Source of the DNA: an uncultured Lentisphaeria bacterium
Lineage (GTDB): Bacteria > Verrucomicrobiota > Lentisphaeria > Victivallales > UBA1829
NCBI GenBank assembly: GCA_949282305.1
Contig: CASDPB010000065.1
Span: 40,568 to 104,567, forward strand
Length of the DNA stretch: 64,000 bases
Reading direction: 5' to 3'
The stretch's first letter is position 1. Each line of letters starts with the position of its first letter. Below, one piece after another: positions 34,823 to 44,073 of this stretch. The notes below the pieces were generated by a model. That model did not search any database. It was not told where the DNA came from and worked only from the letters and a program-made list of their open reading frames with translations. A program made the position numbers and the translations under genes.

Positions 34823-35623
34823 ATGAATACAGTCATAAAAATAGAACACCTGTCCAAATATTACACGATTTCCCGCAGGAGAGGGAACATGGGACTCCGG
34901 GAACGGACTTTCGTCGAACTCCTCAACGACACATTCGGAACCGGACTGCTGAAAAGGATCAGGCACCCGCTGAAACCGGATAGAGAGGAAAATGCAGAAG
35001 AGATTTTTCATGCACTGGAAGATGTTTCCTTTGAAATCGGAAGAGGCGACCGGGTCGGCATCATCGGACGGAACGGCGCGGGAAAATCAACCCTGCTGAA
35101 ACTTCTCTGCCGCATCACGGAACCGACAAAAGGCAGGATCATCATGCGGGGCCGCGTCGCAAGCCTGCTCGAAGTCGGGACGGGATTTCATCCGGAGCTC
35201 AGCGGACGGGAAAACATCTTTCTGAACGGGGCGATCCTCGGAATGAAACGCAGGGAAATCAAAAAACGGTTCGATGCGATCGTGGACTTCTCCGGCGTCG
35301 AACAATTCCTGGACACTCCCGTGAAACGATATTCCAGCGGCATGTATGTAAGGCTCGCCTTCGCCGTCGCCGCGCATCTGGAACCCGATATTCTGCTGGT
35401 GGACGAGGTTCTGGCGGTGGGCGATGCGGAATTCCAGAAAAAATGTATCGGGAAAATGGATGACATCTCAAAAAATCAGGGACGCACAATCCTGTTTGTC
35501 AGTCACAATATGGAGGCGGTCCGCCGGCTCTGCAACAGGGCGGTTTATCTGCGGCGGGGCCGCTTGCAGTCGATCGGTCCGATTGATGACGTCTGCCGGG
35601 AATATGAAGATTCCGCTTCGTGA
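34823..35623 (+). CDS. ABC transporter ATP-binding protein (Wzt/KpsT-like polysaccharide export)
   Basis: A 266-residue ABC ATPase of the teichoic acid/O-antigen export type (TagH/Wzt/RfbE). Walker A GRNGAGKSTLLKL near residue 85, the family-typical LLEVGTGFHPELSGRENIFLNG, signature YSSGMYVRLAFAVA, Walker B ILLVDEVLAVGD and H-loop VSHNM. The extra N-terminal stretch before the P-loop is seen in some polysaccharide exporters. It ends right after the nucleotide-binding domain, without the C-terminal glycan-binding domain of Wzt. No permease (Wzm) gene is adjacent. It likely energises export of the polysaccharide built by the upstream enzymes. Confidence 0.88.
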   Translation: MNTVIKIEHLSKYYTISRRRGNMGLRERTFVELLNDTFGTGLLKRIRHPLKPDREENAEEIFHALEDVSFEIGRGDRVGIIGRNGAGKSTLLKLLCRITEPTKGRIIMRGRVASLLEVGTGFHPELSGRENIFLNGAILGMKRREIKKRFDAIVDFSGVEQFLDTPVKRYSSGMYVRLAFAVAAHLEPDILLVDEVLAVGDAEFQKKCIGKMDDISKNQGRTILFVSHNMEAVRRLCNRAVYLRRGRLQSIGPIDDVCREYEDSAS

Positions 35624-35676
35624 CGGGAAAAGGTGTGTCTGCCTTGCTGTTCCTCCCAGTTTTCCCGCCGGAATAT

Positions 35677-35704
35677 TTGTAATCGGAACGGGTTGCAGTA
35701 TATT
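35677..35704 (+). promoter_or_regulatory. Putative promoter of valS
   Basis: TTGTAA (35677-35682), 16-bp spacer, TATATT (35699-35704). No T-box-like structure was recognised. Confidence 0.5.
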
Positions 35705-35754
35705 ATGCAGTTTCATGATTTTTTTGGTAAACACAATTATTCCGGAGAGATATT

Positions 35755-38421
35755 ATGTCTGACTCAGAGATGCCGAAAGCATACGAATCCTCGGCCGTCG
35801 AGGAAAAATGGTATTCCTACTGGGAAAACAACGGCCTTTTCCACGGCAAACCCAATCCCGATAAAAAACCGTATTCCATCGTGATCCCCCCGCCGAACGT
35901 GACCGGCATCCTGACCATGGGGCATGTTCTCAACAACACGCTTCAGGATATTCTCGCGCGCTGGCACAGAATGGAAGGCGATGAAGTCTGCTGGTTCCCC
36001 GGAACCGACCACGCCGGCATCGCAACTGAAAGCCGCGTCGAAAAATATCTCCGCGAAAAAGAGGGAACCGGACGCGACGAACTCGGCCGGGAGGAATTCG
36101 TCAAGCGGGTCTGGACATGGCGCGAGCAGTACGGCGGAACCATCATCAGACAGCTCCGCAAACTCGGCACATCCTGCGACTGGGAGCGCGAGCGCTTTAC
36201 CATGGACGAAGGGCTCAGCGACGCCGTCAAGCAGGTTTTTGTACAACTGTACAACAAGGGATATATCAAACGCGGCAAGCGCATGATCAACTGGTGCCCC
36301 GTTTCCAAAACGGCGCTCTCCGACGAGGAGGTCATTTACAAGGAGGAGAACGGCAAGTTCTATCACTTCAAGTATCCGCTGTCCGACGGTTCCGGCTTTC
36401 TGGTCGTTGCCACAACCCGTCCGGAAACCATGCTCGGAGATACCGCGGTCGCGGTGCCGATCGGCGATCCGAGATATAAGCACCTTGTCGGGAAAACTGT
36501 CGATCTTCCGCTCACGGACCGTAAAATTCCGATCATTGAAGACCAGCATGCCGATCCCGAAAAGGGAACCGGCTGCGTGAAGATCACTCCCGCACACGAC
36601 CCGAACGACTTCGAGGTCGGTCTGCGCCATAATCTTGACTTCATCAACGTGTTCACAAAGGATGCGAAGATGAATGAACGCGCAGGCAAATACAAAGGCA
36701 TGGACCGTTTTGAATGCCGCAAACAGATTGTGGCGGACATGGAACAGCTCGGACTGCTTGACAAGATAGAGGATCTCGTCCATGCGGTCGGCTACTCGGA
36801 GCGCGGGGGCGTGCCTGTCGAGCCCATGCTCAGCGAACAGTGGTTCGTCAAAATGGACGAACTCGCCAAACCCGCAATCGAGGCGGTCCGCAACGGCACG
36901 ATCAAGTTCTATCCGGAACGCTGGACCAAGACATATTTCCACTGGATGGAAAACATCAAGGACTGGTGCATCAGCCGCCAGATCTGGTGGGGACACCGCA
37001 TTCCGGCGTGGTATAATGACAGAAACGAAATCTATGTGGGCGTGAATCCGCCGGAGGGCGACGGATGGCGTCAGGATGAAGATGTGCTCGATACCTGGTT
37101 CAGCTCCTGGCTCTGGCCGTTCTCGATCATGGGCTGGCCCAAAGATACGCCCGAGCAGAAATACTTTTATCCGACCAACGATCTTGTAACCGGTCCGGAC
37201 ATCATTTTCTTCTGGGTCGCGCGCATGATTATGGCGGGCTACGAATTCAAGGGAACCCATCCGTTCCGCAACGTTTATTTCACAAGCATCATCCGCGACG
37301 ATCTCGGACGCAAGCTCAGCAAATCGCTCGGCAACTCGCCCGACCCGCTGGATGTGATCGGACAGTACGGCGCGGACGCCCTGCGTTTCTCAATCATTTA
37401 CATTGCGCCGGTCGGCATGGATATTCGTTATGCAAACGAAAAATGCGAGATCGGGCGCAATTTTGCGAACAAGCTCTGGAATGCGTGCCGCTTCCGCCGA
37501 ATGCAGGGACCCGTTTCCGCCAATTTCCGCAAGCTGGAAGGCATGGACCCGAAACAGTTCGCGCCTGATGAGAAGTGGATTCTCGCATGGACGAACCGCA
37601 CCATCAAGGCGGTAAGGGAAGCGCTGGAGGGATTCAAGTTCCACCAGGCGGCGCATGAAATCTATGAAATGGTCTGGAGCACCTTCTGCGACTGGTTCAT
37701 CGAATCCTGCAAACCGCGTCTCTACGGCGACCCGGAGGCGAAAAAACAGACGCTTGCGGTGCTTGACTTCGTTCTCTGGAAGTTGTTGCGCCTTCTGCAT
37801 CCCTTCATGCCTTTTGTCACGGAGGAACTGGCGCATCAGATGGACTTCCTGAAGGACGGTGAAAGCATCATGTATGCGCACTATCCGACGACATTCAACG
37901 AACTCGGGCTGGATGATCTCATGGATGACATTGATGATATCCTCGATCTGGTTGAGGACAAGTTCCAGATGGTCAGAGCCGGCAGAAATCTGCGTGTCTC
38001 TTATGATATTGCTCCGGGTAAAAAATTAAAATACCATATCAAAGCGGCAACGGCGGCGCATGAAAAGTTCCTCTCGGATGAGACTGCCAACCTCAAGTTC
38101 ATGCTGAACGCCGAGGAAGTCACGGTTTCGATGGAGGAATACAAGGCGGAAGACGGTTCCGGGGCTCCGTCCGCCCTTGTGAATGCGGGCGCGATCTACC
38201 TGCCGTTGAAAGGAGTCATTGACATTGAAGCGGAGACTGCCAAGCTGAACAAGCAGAAGAAGGAGCTCCTCGGCTGGATCAGGGGGTCTGAGGCGAAGTT
38301 GAGCAATCAGGGATTCCTTGCCAAAGCCCCCCCGAAGGTGGTGGAGGATGCCAGAGCGCATCTTGCGGAAATGAAAGACAAACTTGCAAGAGTCGAGGAA
38401 GCGCTGAAGTCTCTCTGCTGA
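35755..38421 (+). CDS. valS: Valyl-tRNA synthetase
   Basis: An 888-residue class I aminoacyl-tRNA synthetase. The N-terminal PPNVTGILTMGHVLNN contains the HIGH-type signature (TMGH), the editing (CP1) domain has TTRPETMLGDTAVAV, and GRKLSKSLGNSPDPL is the KMSKS loop. The C-terminal anticodon-binding region and a final coiled-coil arm (IEAETAKLNKQKKELLGWI onward) are characteristic of ValRS and separate it from IleRS and LeuRS. Start ATG 35755 follows a GGAGAG site. A terminator hairpin lies about 45 bases after the stop. Confidence 0.96.
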   Translation: MSDSEMPKAYESSAVEEKWYSYWENNGLFHGKPNPDKKPYSIVIPPPNVTGILTMGHVLNNTLQDILARWHRMEGDEVCWFPGTDHAGIATESRVEKYLREKEGTGRDELGREEFVKRVWTWREQYGGTIIRQLRKLGTSCDWERERFTMDEGLSDAVKQVFVQLYNKGYIKRGKRMINWCPVSKTALSDEEVIYKEENGKFYHFKYPLSDGSGFLVVATTRPETMLGDTAVAVPIGDPRYKHLVGKTVDLPLTDRKIPIIEDQHADPEKGTGCVKITPAHDPNDFEVGLRHNLDFINVFTKDAKMNERAGKYKGMDRFECRKQIVADMEQLGLLDKIEDLVHAVGYSERGGVPVEPMLSEQWFVKMDELAKPAIEAVRNGTIKFYPERWTKTYFHWMENIKDWCISRQIWWGHRIPAWYNDRNEIYVGVNPPEGDGWRQDEDVLDTWFSSWLWPFSIMGWPKDTPEQKYFYPTNDLVTGPDIIFFWVARMIMAGYEFKGTHPFRNVYFTSIIRDDLGRKLSKSLGNSPDPLDVIGQYGADALRFSIIYIAPVGMDIRYANEKCEIGRNFANKLWNACRFRRMQGPVSANFRKLEGMDPKQFAPDEKWILAWTNRTIKAVREALEGFKFHQAAHEIYEMVWSTFCDWFIESCKPRLYGDPEAKKQTLAVLDFVLWKLLRLLHPFMPFVTEELAHQMDFLKDGESIMYAHYPTTFNELGLDDLMDDIDDILDLVEDKFQMVRAGRNLRVSYDIAPGKKLKYHIKAATAAHEKFLSDETANLKFMLNAEEVTVSMEEYKAEDGSGAPSALVNAGAIYLPLKGVIDIEAETAKLNKQKKELLGWIRGSEAKLSNQGFLAKAPPKVVEDARAHLAEMKDKLARVEEALKSLC

Positions 38422-38465
38422 TCCGGCAGCATAACAGCTGTACAAATTAAGCAGGTTTGCATATG

Positions 38466-38507
38466 AAAAGCCGGTGGACGGGAAATCCCCTGTCCGCCGG
38501 CTTTATT
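38466..38507. terminator. Intrinsic terminator after valS, shared with the converging MFS gene
   Basis: Long GC-rich hairpin: AAAGCCGG...GGAC on the left pairs with GTCC...CCGGCTTT on the right. Short A- and T-rich flanks occur on both sides. Confidence 0.75.
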
Positions 38508-38548
38508 ATGTAAGAAATAAAAAAGCTGAAAAGAAAATCTTTTTCTTC

Positions 38549-39910
38549 TTAGACATATTTATTTTTACTATCAATTTTATAGTTATGCACGACGTTTTTT
38601 CCTGCTAACAACAATGGAATTATACAGCTGGCAGTGAACAAAGTGCAGCCAAGAAAGAAAATATGGTAATGATTGAATGTAATATTACCCACTGTTATCC
38701 GGCAACCGGAGAAAGAATCCATAATTATCCCTGACACTATTGATGCACCAAGTGCACTCAGACCGGTAAACGCGCGAGAAAAGCCGATATAAGCTGCTCT
38801 CCCTTTTGCGGGAAAGATTTCCAGCCCGTAGTTAATGGCAAGCATGGAATGTGTATTTCCTGCGGCTCCATTGATTACCTGATATACAATTAGCGCGACC
38901 AATCCCCACCACGCAGAAACGACCCACAGCAACATACTTACTGCAATTCCTCCGGAAATCAGGATTAACGGCAGTCTCGCACCAAAACGATCTGTGATTC
39001 TCCCCATTATGAGAAGCATCCCCAGGTTGATCGCCACTTGCAGTCCAATAATCAGGGTTATTTTGGTCATTGAGAAACCGAGATCAAGCATATAAGCTGT
39101 GCTGAATGTCATCAATGCGGTTCGGCCACCCGCCCAAGTTAGATAAAACCAATTGTAGTACCATAATACCGGACTGCGGTAATTAATCCGTTCCTGTTCG
39201 CCCATATCAGATTGCCGCGTCTTCGTTGATTGAGGAATGCGATCCGTAACTGTGGACATTACAAATATTGCGGTAACGTGCGAAACTGCAACAAACAGAA
39301 AAAGAAAGGCAAAAGTCGATGCTTCAGGCCTATAGTCTGCCACTTGCCCAAACAGGAGTGTAAAAAAAAGCATTCCGAGAGAAGCAACGATCCATTTCAT
39401 GCTGGTAAACCAGCCGAGCATATTGGATGGAACCAGATCACCGATCCAACTGCTTTCAATATTCATTTGAATACCACTGGCAGCAGCCAACCCGTAAGCC
39501 CCAATTAAATAAATTGCAATTGCTGTAATTGTTGTGATTTGATTCATTCCGCGAAGAAATAATGTACCTGCCATAATCAGTCCAAATAAAACCCCCAGCC
39601 CCAGGGCGTAATTCATTGCAATGCGGTTGGAACGTGATTTTTTAAGGAAAACAGCTCCCAGCCACTGCACTAGAGAACTCAGACTTCCGGCACCTCCGAC
39701 AAGTCCAATGTGAACATCATTTCCTCCGAGTATGCGAATAAGCAAAGTATGCAGAGGAGTCAGGCCGACTTCCTCGCTTTGATACATAATACTTCCGATA
39801 CCGAATTTGAAACGGTCACAACCGAGAATTCTGCGATCCACAATTTGATTTTTCTCATTCAACTGCTCAGGAAGCAATGTTCTGGAATGGAATAGATGCA
39901 ATATCTTCAT
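38549..39910 (-). CDS. Major facilitator superfamily transporter
   Basis: A 453-residue inner-membrane carrier with about 11-12 hydrophobic segments. A hydrophilic N-terminus is followed by TM1 around residues 45-65, and a central cytoplasmic loop (TDRIPQSTKTRQSDMGEQERINYRS region) separates the two halves. A short MGRITDRFGARLPLI segment resembles the MFS loop 2/3 motif GxxxDRxGRR. The start at 39910 is fixed by a GGAGG site 7 bases upstream; the longer frame to 39994 overlaps the LacI gene. It starts 1 base after the LacI stop, as the last gene of the GH26 operon, so it probably imports the sugar released by the glycosidase. Confidence 0.86.
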   Translation of the reverse strand: MKILHLFHSRTLLPEQLNEKNQIVDRRILGCDRFKFGIGSIMYQSEEVGLTPLHTLLIRILGGNDVHIGLVGGAGSLSSLVQWLGAVFLKKSRSNRIAMNYALGLGVLFGLIMAGTLFLRGMNQITTITAIAIYLIGAYGLAAASGIQMNIESSWIGDLVPSNMLGWFTSMKWIVASLGMLFFTLLFGQVADYRPEASTFAFLFLFVAVSHVTAIFVMSTVTDRIPQSTKTRQSDMGEQERINYRSPVLWYYNWFYLTWAGGRTALMTFSTAYMLDLGFSMTKITLIIGLQVAINLGMLLIMGRITDRFGARLPLILISGGIAVSMLLWVVSAWWGLVALIVYQVINGAAGNTHSMLAINYGLEIFPAKGRAAYIGFSRAFTGLSALGASIVSGIIMDSFSGCRITVGNITFNHYHIFFLGCTLFTASCIIPLLLAGKNVVHNYKIDSKNKYV

Positions 39911-39911
39911 A

Positions 39912-40922
39912 TCAGGTCCTCCGCCGTATAATGAGACATTGCCCCATGCTGTCGCGTTCGACCAAAGTCGGGTAAAGGATTTTGCCGCTGACATTCGGAT
40001 TTCCTGAAATCATCTGCAATAAGGTCTTTGCTGCCGCAATGCCTTGCTCTCTTTGAGGCAATTCAATCGTGGTCAGCATTGGATAAATCTGACGGGACAG
40101 ATCAATATTGCCTACTCCCAGGACTGATAAGTCTTCAGGAATCCTGATTCCCCGCTTTGCTGCCTCATAAATTACTCCGGCAGCATTTGTATCATTGTAG
40201 CAAAAGATTCCAGTTGCATCCAAATCATGTTCGACCAACTGAGCTACAGCTTTACGCCCCTCATTAAAATTCTCAAAGTCCGGGAAAATATATTTCTGTG
40301 GAATTTTTATACCGTAATTGTCCATCCGTTGCAGAAAAACATCGCGGCAGCTGGGACGATCCCCTAATAACATGACTTTACGATGACCGTAGCGATGGAA
40401 ACAATCTGCTGCCAGTTTCCCTATTGATACAGGATCGACAAAAACACTGAGAACATTTTCAATTTCGGCATTGGCAAAGACTTTTACCGTGGGAAATTCT
40501 TTTGCAACCTTCCGGAAAACCTCACGGTTTTCTGCATTCAGCTTTTCAATCAGCAACACACCGTCAACTCGACGATAGAAAAGGCGTGTAATACAATCAG
40601 ATAATTTTTCTCCTTCTTTTGTTGAGATGAAAAGCAAGTTATAGCCGGCATTGCGGAATGTTTCCTCCGCGCCATCCAGGGCACTGGCTGTTTGAGCATC
40701 ATAAAAAGCCATTCGCCCTAATGCCGCAATCGTATAACTTTTCCCCTGCCGCAAATTTTTTCCGAAAGAGCAAGGGGTATAATGGTATTTTGCAGCAATT
40801 TCCAGAATACGCTTCCGTGTTTTCTCACTGGCCTTGGATGAAGTATCCGGGTGGTTTAATACATTTGAAACAGTACTGATTGCGACACCGGCTTCCTGAG
40901 CAATTTCTTTGATTGTAATCAT
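39912..40922 (-). CDS. LacI-family transcriptional regulator
   Basis: A 336-residue repressor. The N-terminal HTH and hinge are textbook: ITIKEIAQEAGVAISTVSNVLNHPDTSSKASEKTR, with the helix-3 VAISTVSNVLN pattern. A periplasmic-binding-protein-like sensor domain follows (VDGVLLIEKLNAE, GHRKVMLLGDRPSCRD, GIFCYNDTNAAGVIYEAA, VLGVGNIDLSRQIYPMLTTIELP). It sits between the pseudopilin gene (3-base gap) and the MFS gene (1-base gap). Tandem LacI-type palindromes upstream of the operon at 43842-43889 make autoregulation likely. The effector is probably a sugar from the GH26 substrate, by inference. Confidence 0.93.
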   Translation of the reverse strand: MITIKEIAQEAGVAISTVSNVLNHPDTSSKASEKTRKRILEIAAKYHYTPCSFGKNLRQGKSYTIAALGRMAFYDAQTASALDGAEETFRNAGYNLLFISTKEGEKLSDCITRLFYRRVDGVLLIEKLNAENREVFRKVAKEFPTVKVFANAEIENVLSVFVDPVSIGKLAADCFHRYGHRKVMLLGDRPSCRDVFLQRMDNYGIKIPQKYIFPDFENFNEGRKAVAQLVEHDLDATGIFCYNDTNAAGVIYEAAKRGIRIPEDLSVLGVGNIDLSRQIYPMLTTIELPQREQGIAAAKTLLQMISGNPNVSGKILYPTLVERDSMGQCLIIRRRT

Positions 40923-40925
40923 CTT

Positions 40926-41681
40926 CTATTTCCAACTGTTGAAAAAGTTTGCGTCATTGTTTGATTTCCCGAAACGGAACGGATCACTTAAATAAGGATT
41001 GGCAATGCTTCTTATCCTGGGAGAAGTTACATGCCCGTCACACCACAGCGTTGTTACTGTTCCACCATGACGCCCCCAGACATTGCCAATGGAAGTACTG
41101 GTCGTATAATCACAATCTATGATATAAAAACCGGAGTCGAACGAACCCCCATTACGTTTGCTGTCAGCAAACTGAATGATTCTGGACGGGCTTTTCAGTC
41201 TGGACAACTTTGTCCAATTACATTTTGCAGAGTAAGCTCCCGAAGCGGTTCTGTTTACTTCACCAAGATAATTGTAATTATAGCCGGGAGAGATATAAGT
41301 CCATTCCAGGTTACTGGCGGAAGAATAGAGGAATTCCTTTTTATCCATCCTGTTCTGCAATTTATCCAGGTATTTGCCGGAATCCGCAATTGCAGGACAG
41401 ATTAATGATTTGGCGGATCGTAAATAATTCCCTCGGGCCAAGTTGCCGGACCAAGCCAGATTTTTACCTCCTTCGGAGGTTCCATAACGAGGAAACATTT
41501 CATCATTATCATTAAGATAGAAAGACATTGATATTCCTACTTGCTTGAAATTATTTGCACAGTTGATTGCATAGGCTTTTTGCCTTGCTTTATTCAGTGC
41601 CGGAAGCAGCATTGCCGCCAAAATGGCAATGATCGCAATAACGATGAGCAGTTCTATCAGTGAAAAGAAAGTGCACTTCAT
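40926..41681 (-). CDS. Type II secretion/pilin-like protein, H-X9-DG family
   Basis: A 251-residue prepilin-like protein. The type IV pilin signature is near the N-terminus: F-S-L-I-E-L with Glu at +5, then [18 protein letters not shown]. The residue before the predicted cleavage site is Phe5, not the usual Gly. The C-terminal domain carries H-X9-DG: His205, nine residues, then Asp215-Gly216. This motif defines a family abundant in Planctomycetes, Verrucomicrobia and Lentisphaerota; function is unknown, probably an extracellular or periplasmic pseudopilin. ATG 41681 has an AAGGAG site. It follows the GH26 gene by 19 bases and precedes LacI. Confidence 0.9.
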   Translation of the reverse strand: MKCTFFSLIELLIVIAIIAILAAMLLPALNKARQKAYAINCANNFKQVGISMSFYLNDNDEMFPRYGTSEGGKNLAWSGNLARGNYLRSAKSLICPAIADSGKYLDKLQNRMDKKEFLYSSASNLEWTYISPGYNYNYLGEVNRTASGAYSAKCNWTKLSRLKSPSRIIQFADSKRNGGSFDSGFYIIDCDYTTSTSIGNVWGRHGGTVTTLWCDGHVTSPRIRSIANPYLSDPFRFGKSNNDANFFNSWK

Positions 41682-41700
41682 ACGATTTCTCCTTGTATTT

Positions 41701-43779
41701 TTATTTCTTTGCAGTTGCTTTGTCTCTGTCATGATCATTTGCTATCCAAGTTGTACTGATCCAGTAAGGATTCTGAACCTCTTTTCGATATATTTCCAAT
41801 GCATTCTTATCAGCCTGAATTACACGTGTATTATGGTTTTCCCAAATCATTGCCTTGAAACTTGGATAGACTTCATGAAAACTGAACCATTGCCGGACGA
41901 ATTCGGAACGGTCAACAGTATCGGAATAACCACCTTCAGCTATCATCATCGGTTTATATGAGCCATATTTCTGATTTACCTCCCGGCACCGTTCCACTGT
42001 ATAACGATTATTTTCCGTTCCGACATATTGTACGGATGGAGGATAGCAGGATACTCCAACCCAGTCCACATATTGATCTCCGGGCCAGTAACGCTCCATT
42101 TTATTCCAAGGCTGATCAGGATAACTGCGGTGATTTGGCGACCAGACAAAGATGTGCTGCTCAGCAGCTCCGACCTGTTCTGCAATGTTGTACATACGCC
42201 GCCACGCCGCCCGGAACTGATCCGGTGCCAATCCCCAGGGAACCCAGTTGGAATTAAATTCATTCATTGGCCGGAACCAGATGGGAGAAGCAATGCCGAA
42301 ATTCTTATTTTTATCAATACTGTCGGAAAAATAATCATAAAAATAATCATCAAGTTTTCCGGAAATGATATCATCAAGCCCAATGCCTTTACCTGGAAGC
42401 CATCCCAGAGACAGAAATCTCTGTCCGAAGAAATTCTCAGAAAGATCATTTATTCGAAAATCTTGAATTTCTGCAAATTTGCGTTCCGGGCTCATCCCCT
42501 GATACCACAGAACCATTGAGAGCTGTTTCCCAACCAGTCTTTCAAAGATTTGTATGGACATTGGTTCTTTACGGTTATTACGAAGTCGTTTTTCGAAACC
42601 GTAAGTAGGTGTAAATGCACCATGCCAAGCCCCATTGACCGGAACATATTTCCAAGTATTCTTTATCCTGCCGGATAATTCTATTTCATCAAGTGCTAAT
42701 ATTCCAAGTTTATCTGCGGCGTCCGGCTGCAAGGCAATTTGAACATATCGGCATTTCCGCTTTTTCTTTCCGGCAATTTTGATCTGGAAGCTGCCTGTCA
42801 TTGCATCAGGGGAAGAATTATTCCATTTCTCCCAGAAATTCCATGTTCCCTGTGCGGAACACCGGGTTGATATTTGAATCCAGAGCGGTAGCCGGAAACG
42901 TGCTTCTGCATCCCGGAAACCTGTAATGCAGGCCTCTTCAAGGGATTGTATTCGCCCAAGATCAATTGTGATTAAAACTTTTTCAGAACCTGACCAGCCG
43001 CAGAAAAGACTCTTTTGAAAACTGTTTCCGGATGAATGGATGCCATCGGTCAGTTTGGAACCTGCGGTATAACGTCCCGGATTCATATCATCCATATAAA
43101 ACTCCGGTTTTCTGGAGAAGTGATAGAATTTGCCGATGCTCAGATTGCCGTGGGTTTCTTTGCCTGAATCCGGTTTTTCCAATTGAACGGGAACAGGGGC
43201 GGAACCTTTGAAAATACGCTTATAATAATCTTCCTGAATTTCCGAGTAAGGAGCAATTTTGATGGAATCAACCACAGTATAAAGAGTTTTCTCTGAATTG
43301 CGGTTATAGTAAATCCGCAATTCGGGAGAAATTGCAGTGGTTTCGGCAGGACATGTCAATATTCCTGAGATTTGCGTAAAGTCGTTTACAGTTGCGATAA
43401 CAGGCTTTGTTTCCGGAGTTGCAATGGCTTTTCCTTTGGCATCAAAACATTGCAGGGCAATTGTGCCGCCGGCTGAACGCTTACTGTCAGATGTTCGGAT
43501 TGCAGCGGAAACCCAAAATGTTTTTTCTGCCCTTTCCAAAGATATTTTATGATTATATTTCAGGACGGCCGGCCGGGAAGAAAAAGTTGCTCCTGAATAA
43601 CGAATATGCTGTACAGCCATTCCTTGAGAATTATTTGTCAAACGCCAGTTCTTATTATCAATCTGTAACCAGTTTGCTGCAGGGGCTTTTTCAAATGTTT
43701 CAAAAAAAAATGGTTCTCCATATACCGTATTCATCAAGAATATTCCTGCAAAACATTTGAAAATCATCAATTTTTTCAT
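41701..43779 (-). CDS. GH26-like glycoside hydrolase with N-terminal carbohydrate-binding-type region
   Basis: A 692-residue secreted protein: signal peptide at residues 1-21 ([10 protein letters not shown] onward, cleaved after VYG). Residues ~25-390 form two beta-rich regions; the second (from about residue 240) resembles discoidin/F5-8-type modules. The catalytic domain starts near residue 400 ([16 protein letters not shown]). The acid/base candidate is Glu507 in [14 protein letters not shown], matching the GH26 RPxxExN pattern, and the nucleophile candidate is Glu615 in [10 protein letters not shown]26 enzymes mostly cleave beta-mannans; exact specificity is uncertain. ATG 43779 has AGAAAGGG upstream. 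It is the first gene of the pseudopilin/LacI/MFS operon. Confidence 0.8.
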   Translation of the reverse strand: MKKLMIFKCFAGIFLMNTVYGEPFFFETFEKAPAANWLQIDNKNWRLTNNSQGMAVQHIRYSGATFSSRPAVLKYNHKISLERAEKTFWVSAAIRTSDSKRSAGGTIALQCFDAKGKAIATPETKPVIATVNDFTQISGILTCPAETTAISPELRIYYNRNSEKTLYTVVDSIKIAPYSEIQEDYYKRIFKGSAPVPVQLEKPDSGKETHGNLSIGKFYHFSRKPEFYMDDMNPGRYTAGSKLTDGIHSSGNSFQKSLFCGWSGSEKVLITIDLGRIQSLEEACITGFRDAEARFRLPLWIQISTRCSAQGTWNFWEKWNNSSPDAMTGSFQIKIAGKKKRKCRYVQIALQPDAADKLGILALDEIELSGRIKNTWKYVPVNGAWHGAFTPTYGFEKRLRNNRKEPMSIQIFERLVGKQLSMVLWYQGMSPERKFAEIQDFRINDLSENFFGQRFLSLGWLPGKGIGLDDIISGKLDDYFYDYFSDSIDKNKNFGIASPIWFRPMNEFNSNWVPWGLAPDQFRAAWRRMYNIAEQVGAAEQHIFVWSPNHRSYPDQPWNKMERYWPGDQYVDWVGVSCYPPSVQYVGTENNRYTVERCREVNQKYGSYKPMMIAEGGYSDTVDRSEFVRQWFSFHEVYPSFKAMIWENHNTRVIQADKNALEIYRKEVQNPYWISTTWIANDHDRDKATAKK

Positions 43780-43841
43780 ACATGCCCTTTCTCTTTGTTG
43801 ATTATTTAAAAATCTTCTGAAGTTATGGAATTTAAGAATAA

Positions 43842-43889
43842 GCAAAACGTTTTTCTATTTTATCATATCAATGTAGCGAAACGTTTTTC
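43842..43889. promoter_or_regulatory. Tandem LacI-type operators upstream of the GH26 operon
   Basis: GCAAAACGTTTTTC (43842-43855) and GCGAAACGTTTTTC (43876-43889), near-palindromes centred on CG with 34 bp between centres. The AAACGTTT core with central CG is the classic LacI-family half-site arrangement. A TAAAAT -10-like element on the minus strand lies between them. The rest of the 43780-44073 gap shows no gene. Confidence 0.65.
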
Positions 43890-44073
43890 CATCTTCTATA
43901 GTTATAGCATTGTAATTTAAAATATCAAGAGAAAAAGAGAAGAAATATTGTCAAATAGTTACCTTACTTCAAAAAAACATTTTCTTTTGCCGCTGCTTCC
44001 CATTGAAAACGATTCCGGAAAAAGTATTTTAATAGGCAGAAATTCAAAAATCATTATGATGAGGGAGCCAGAA

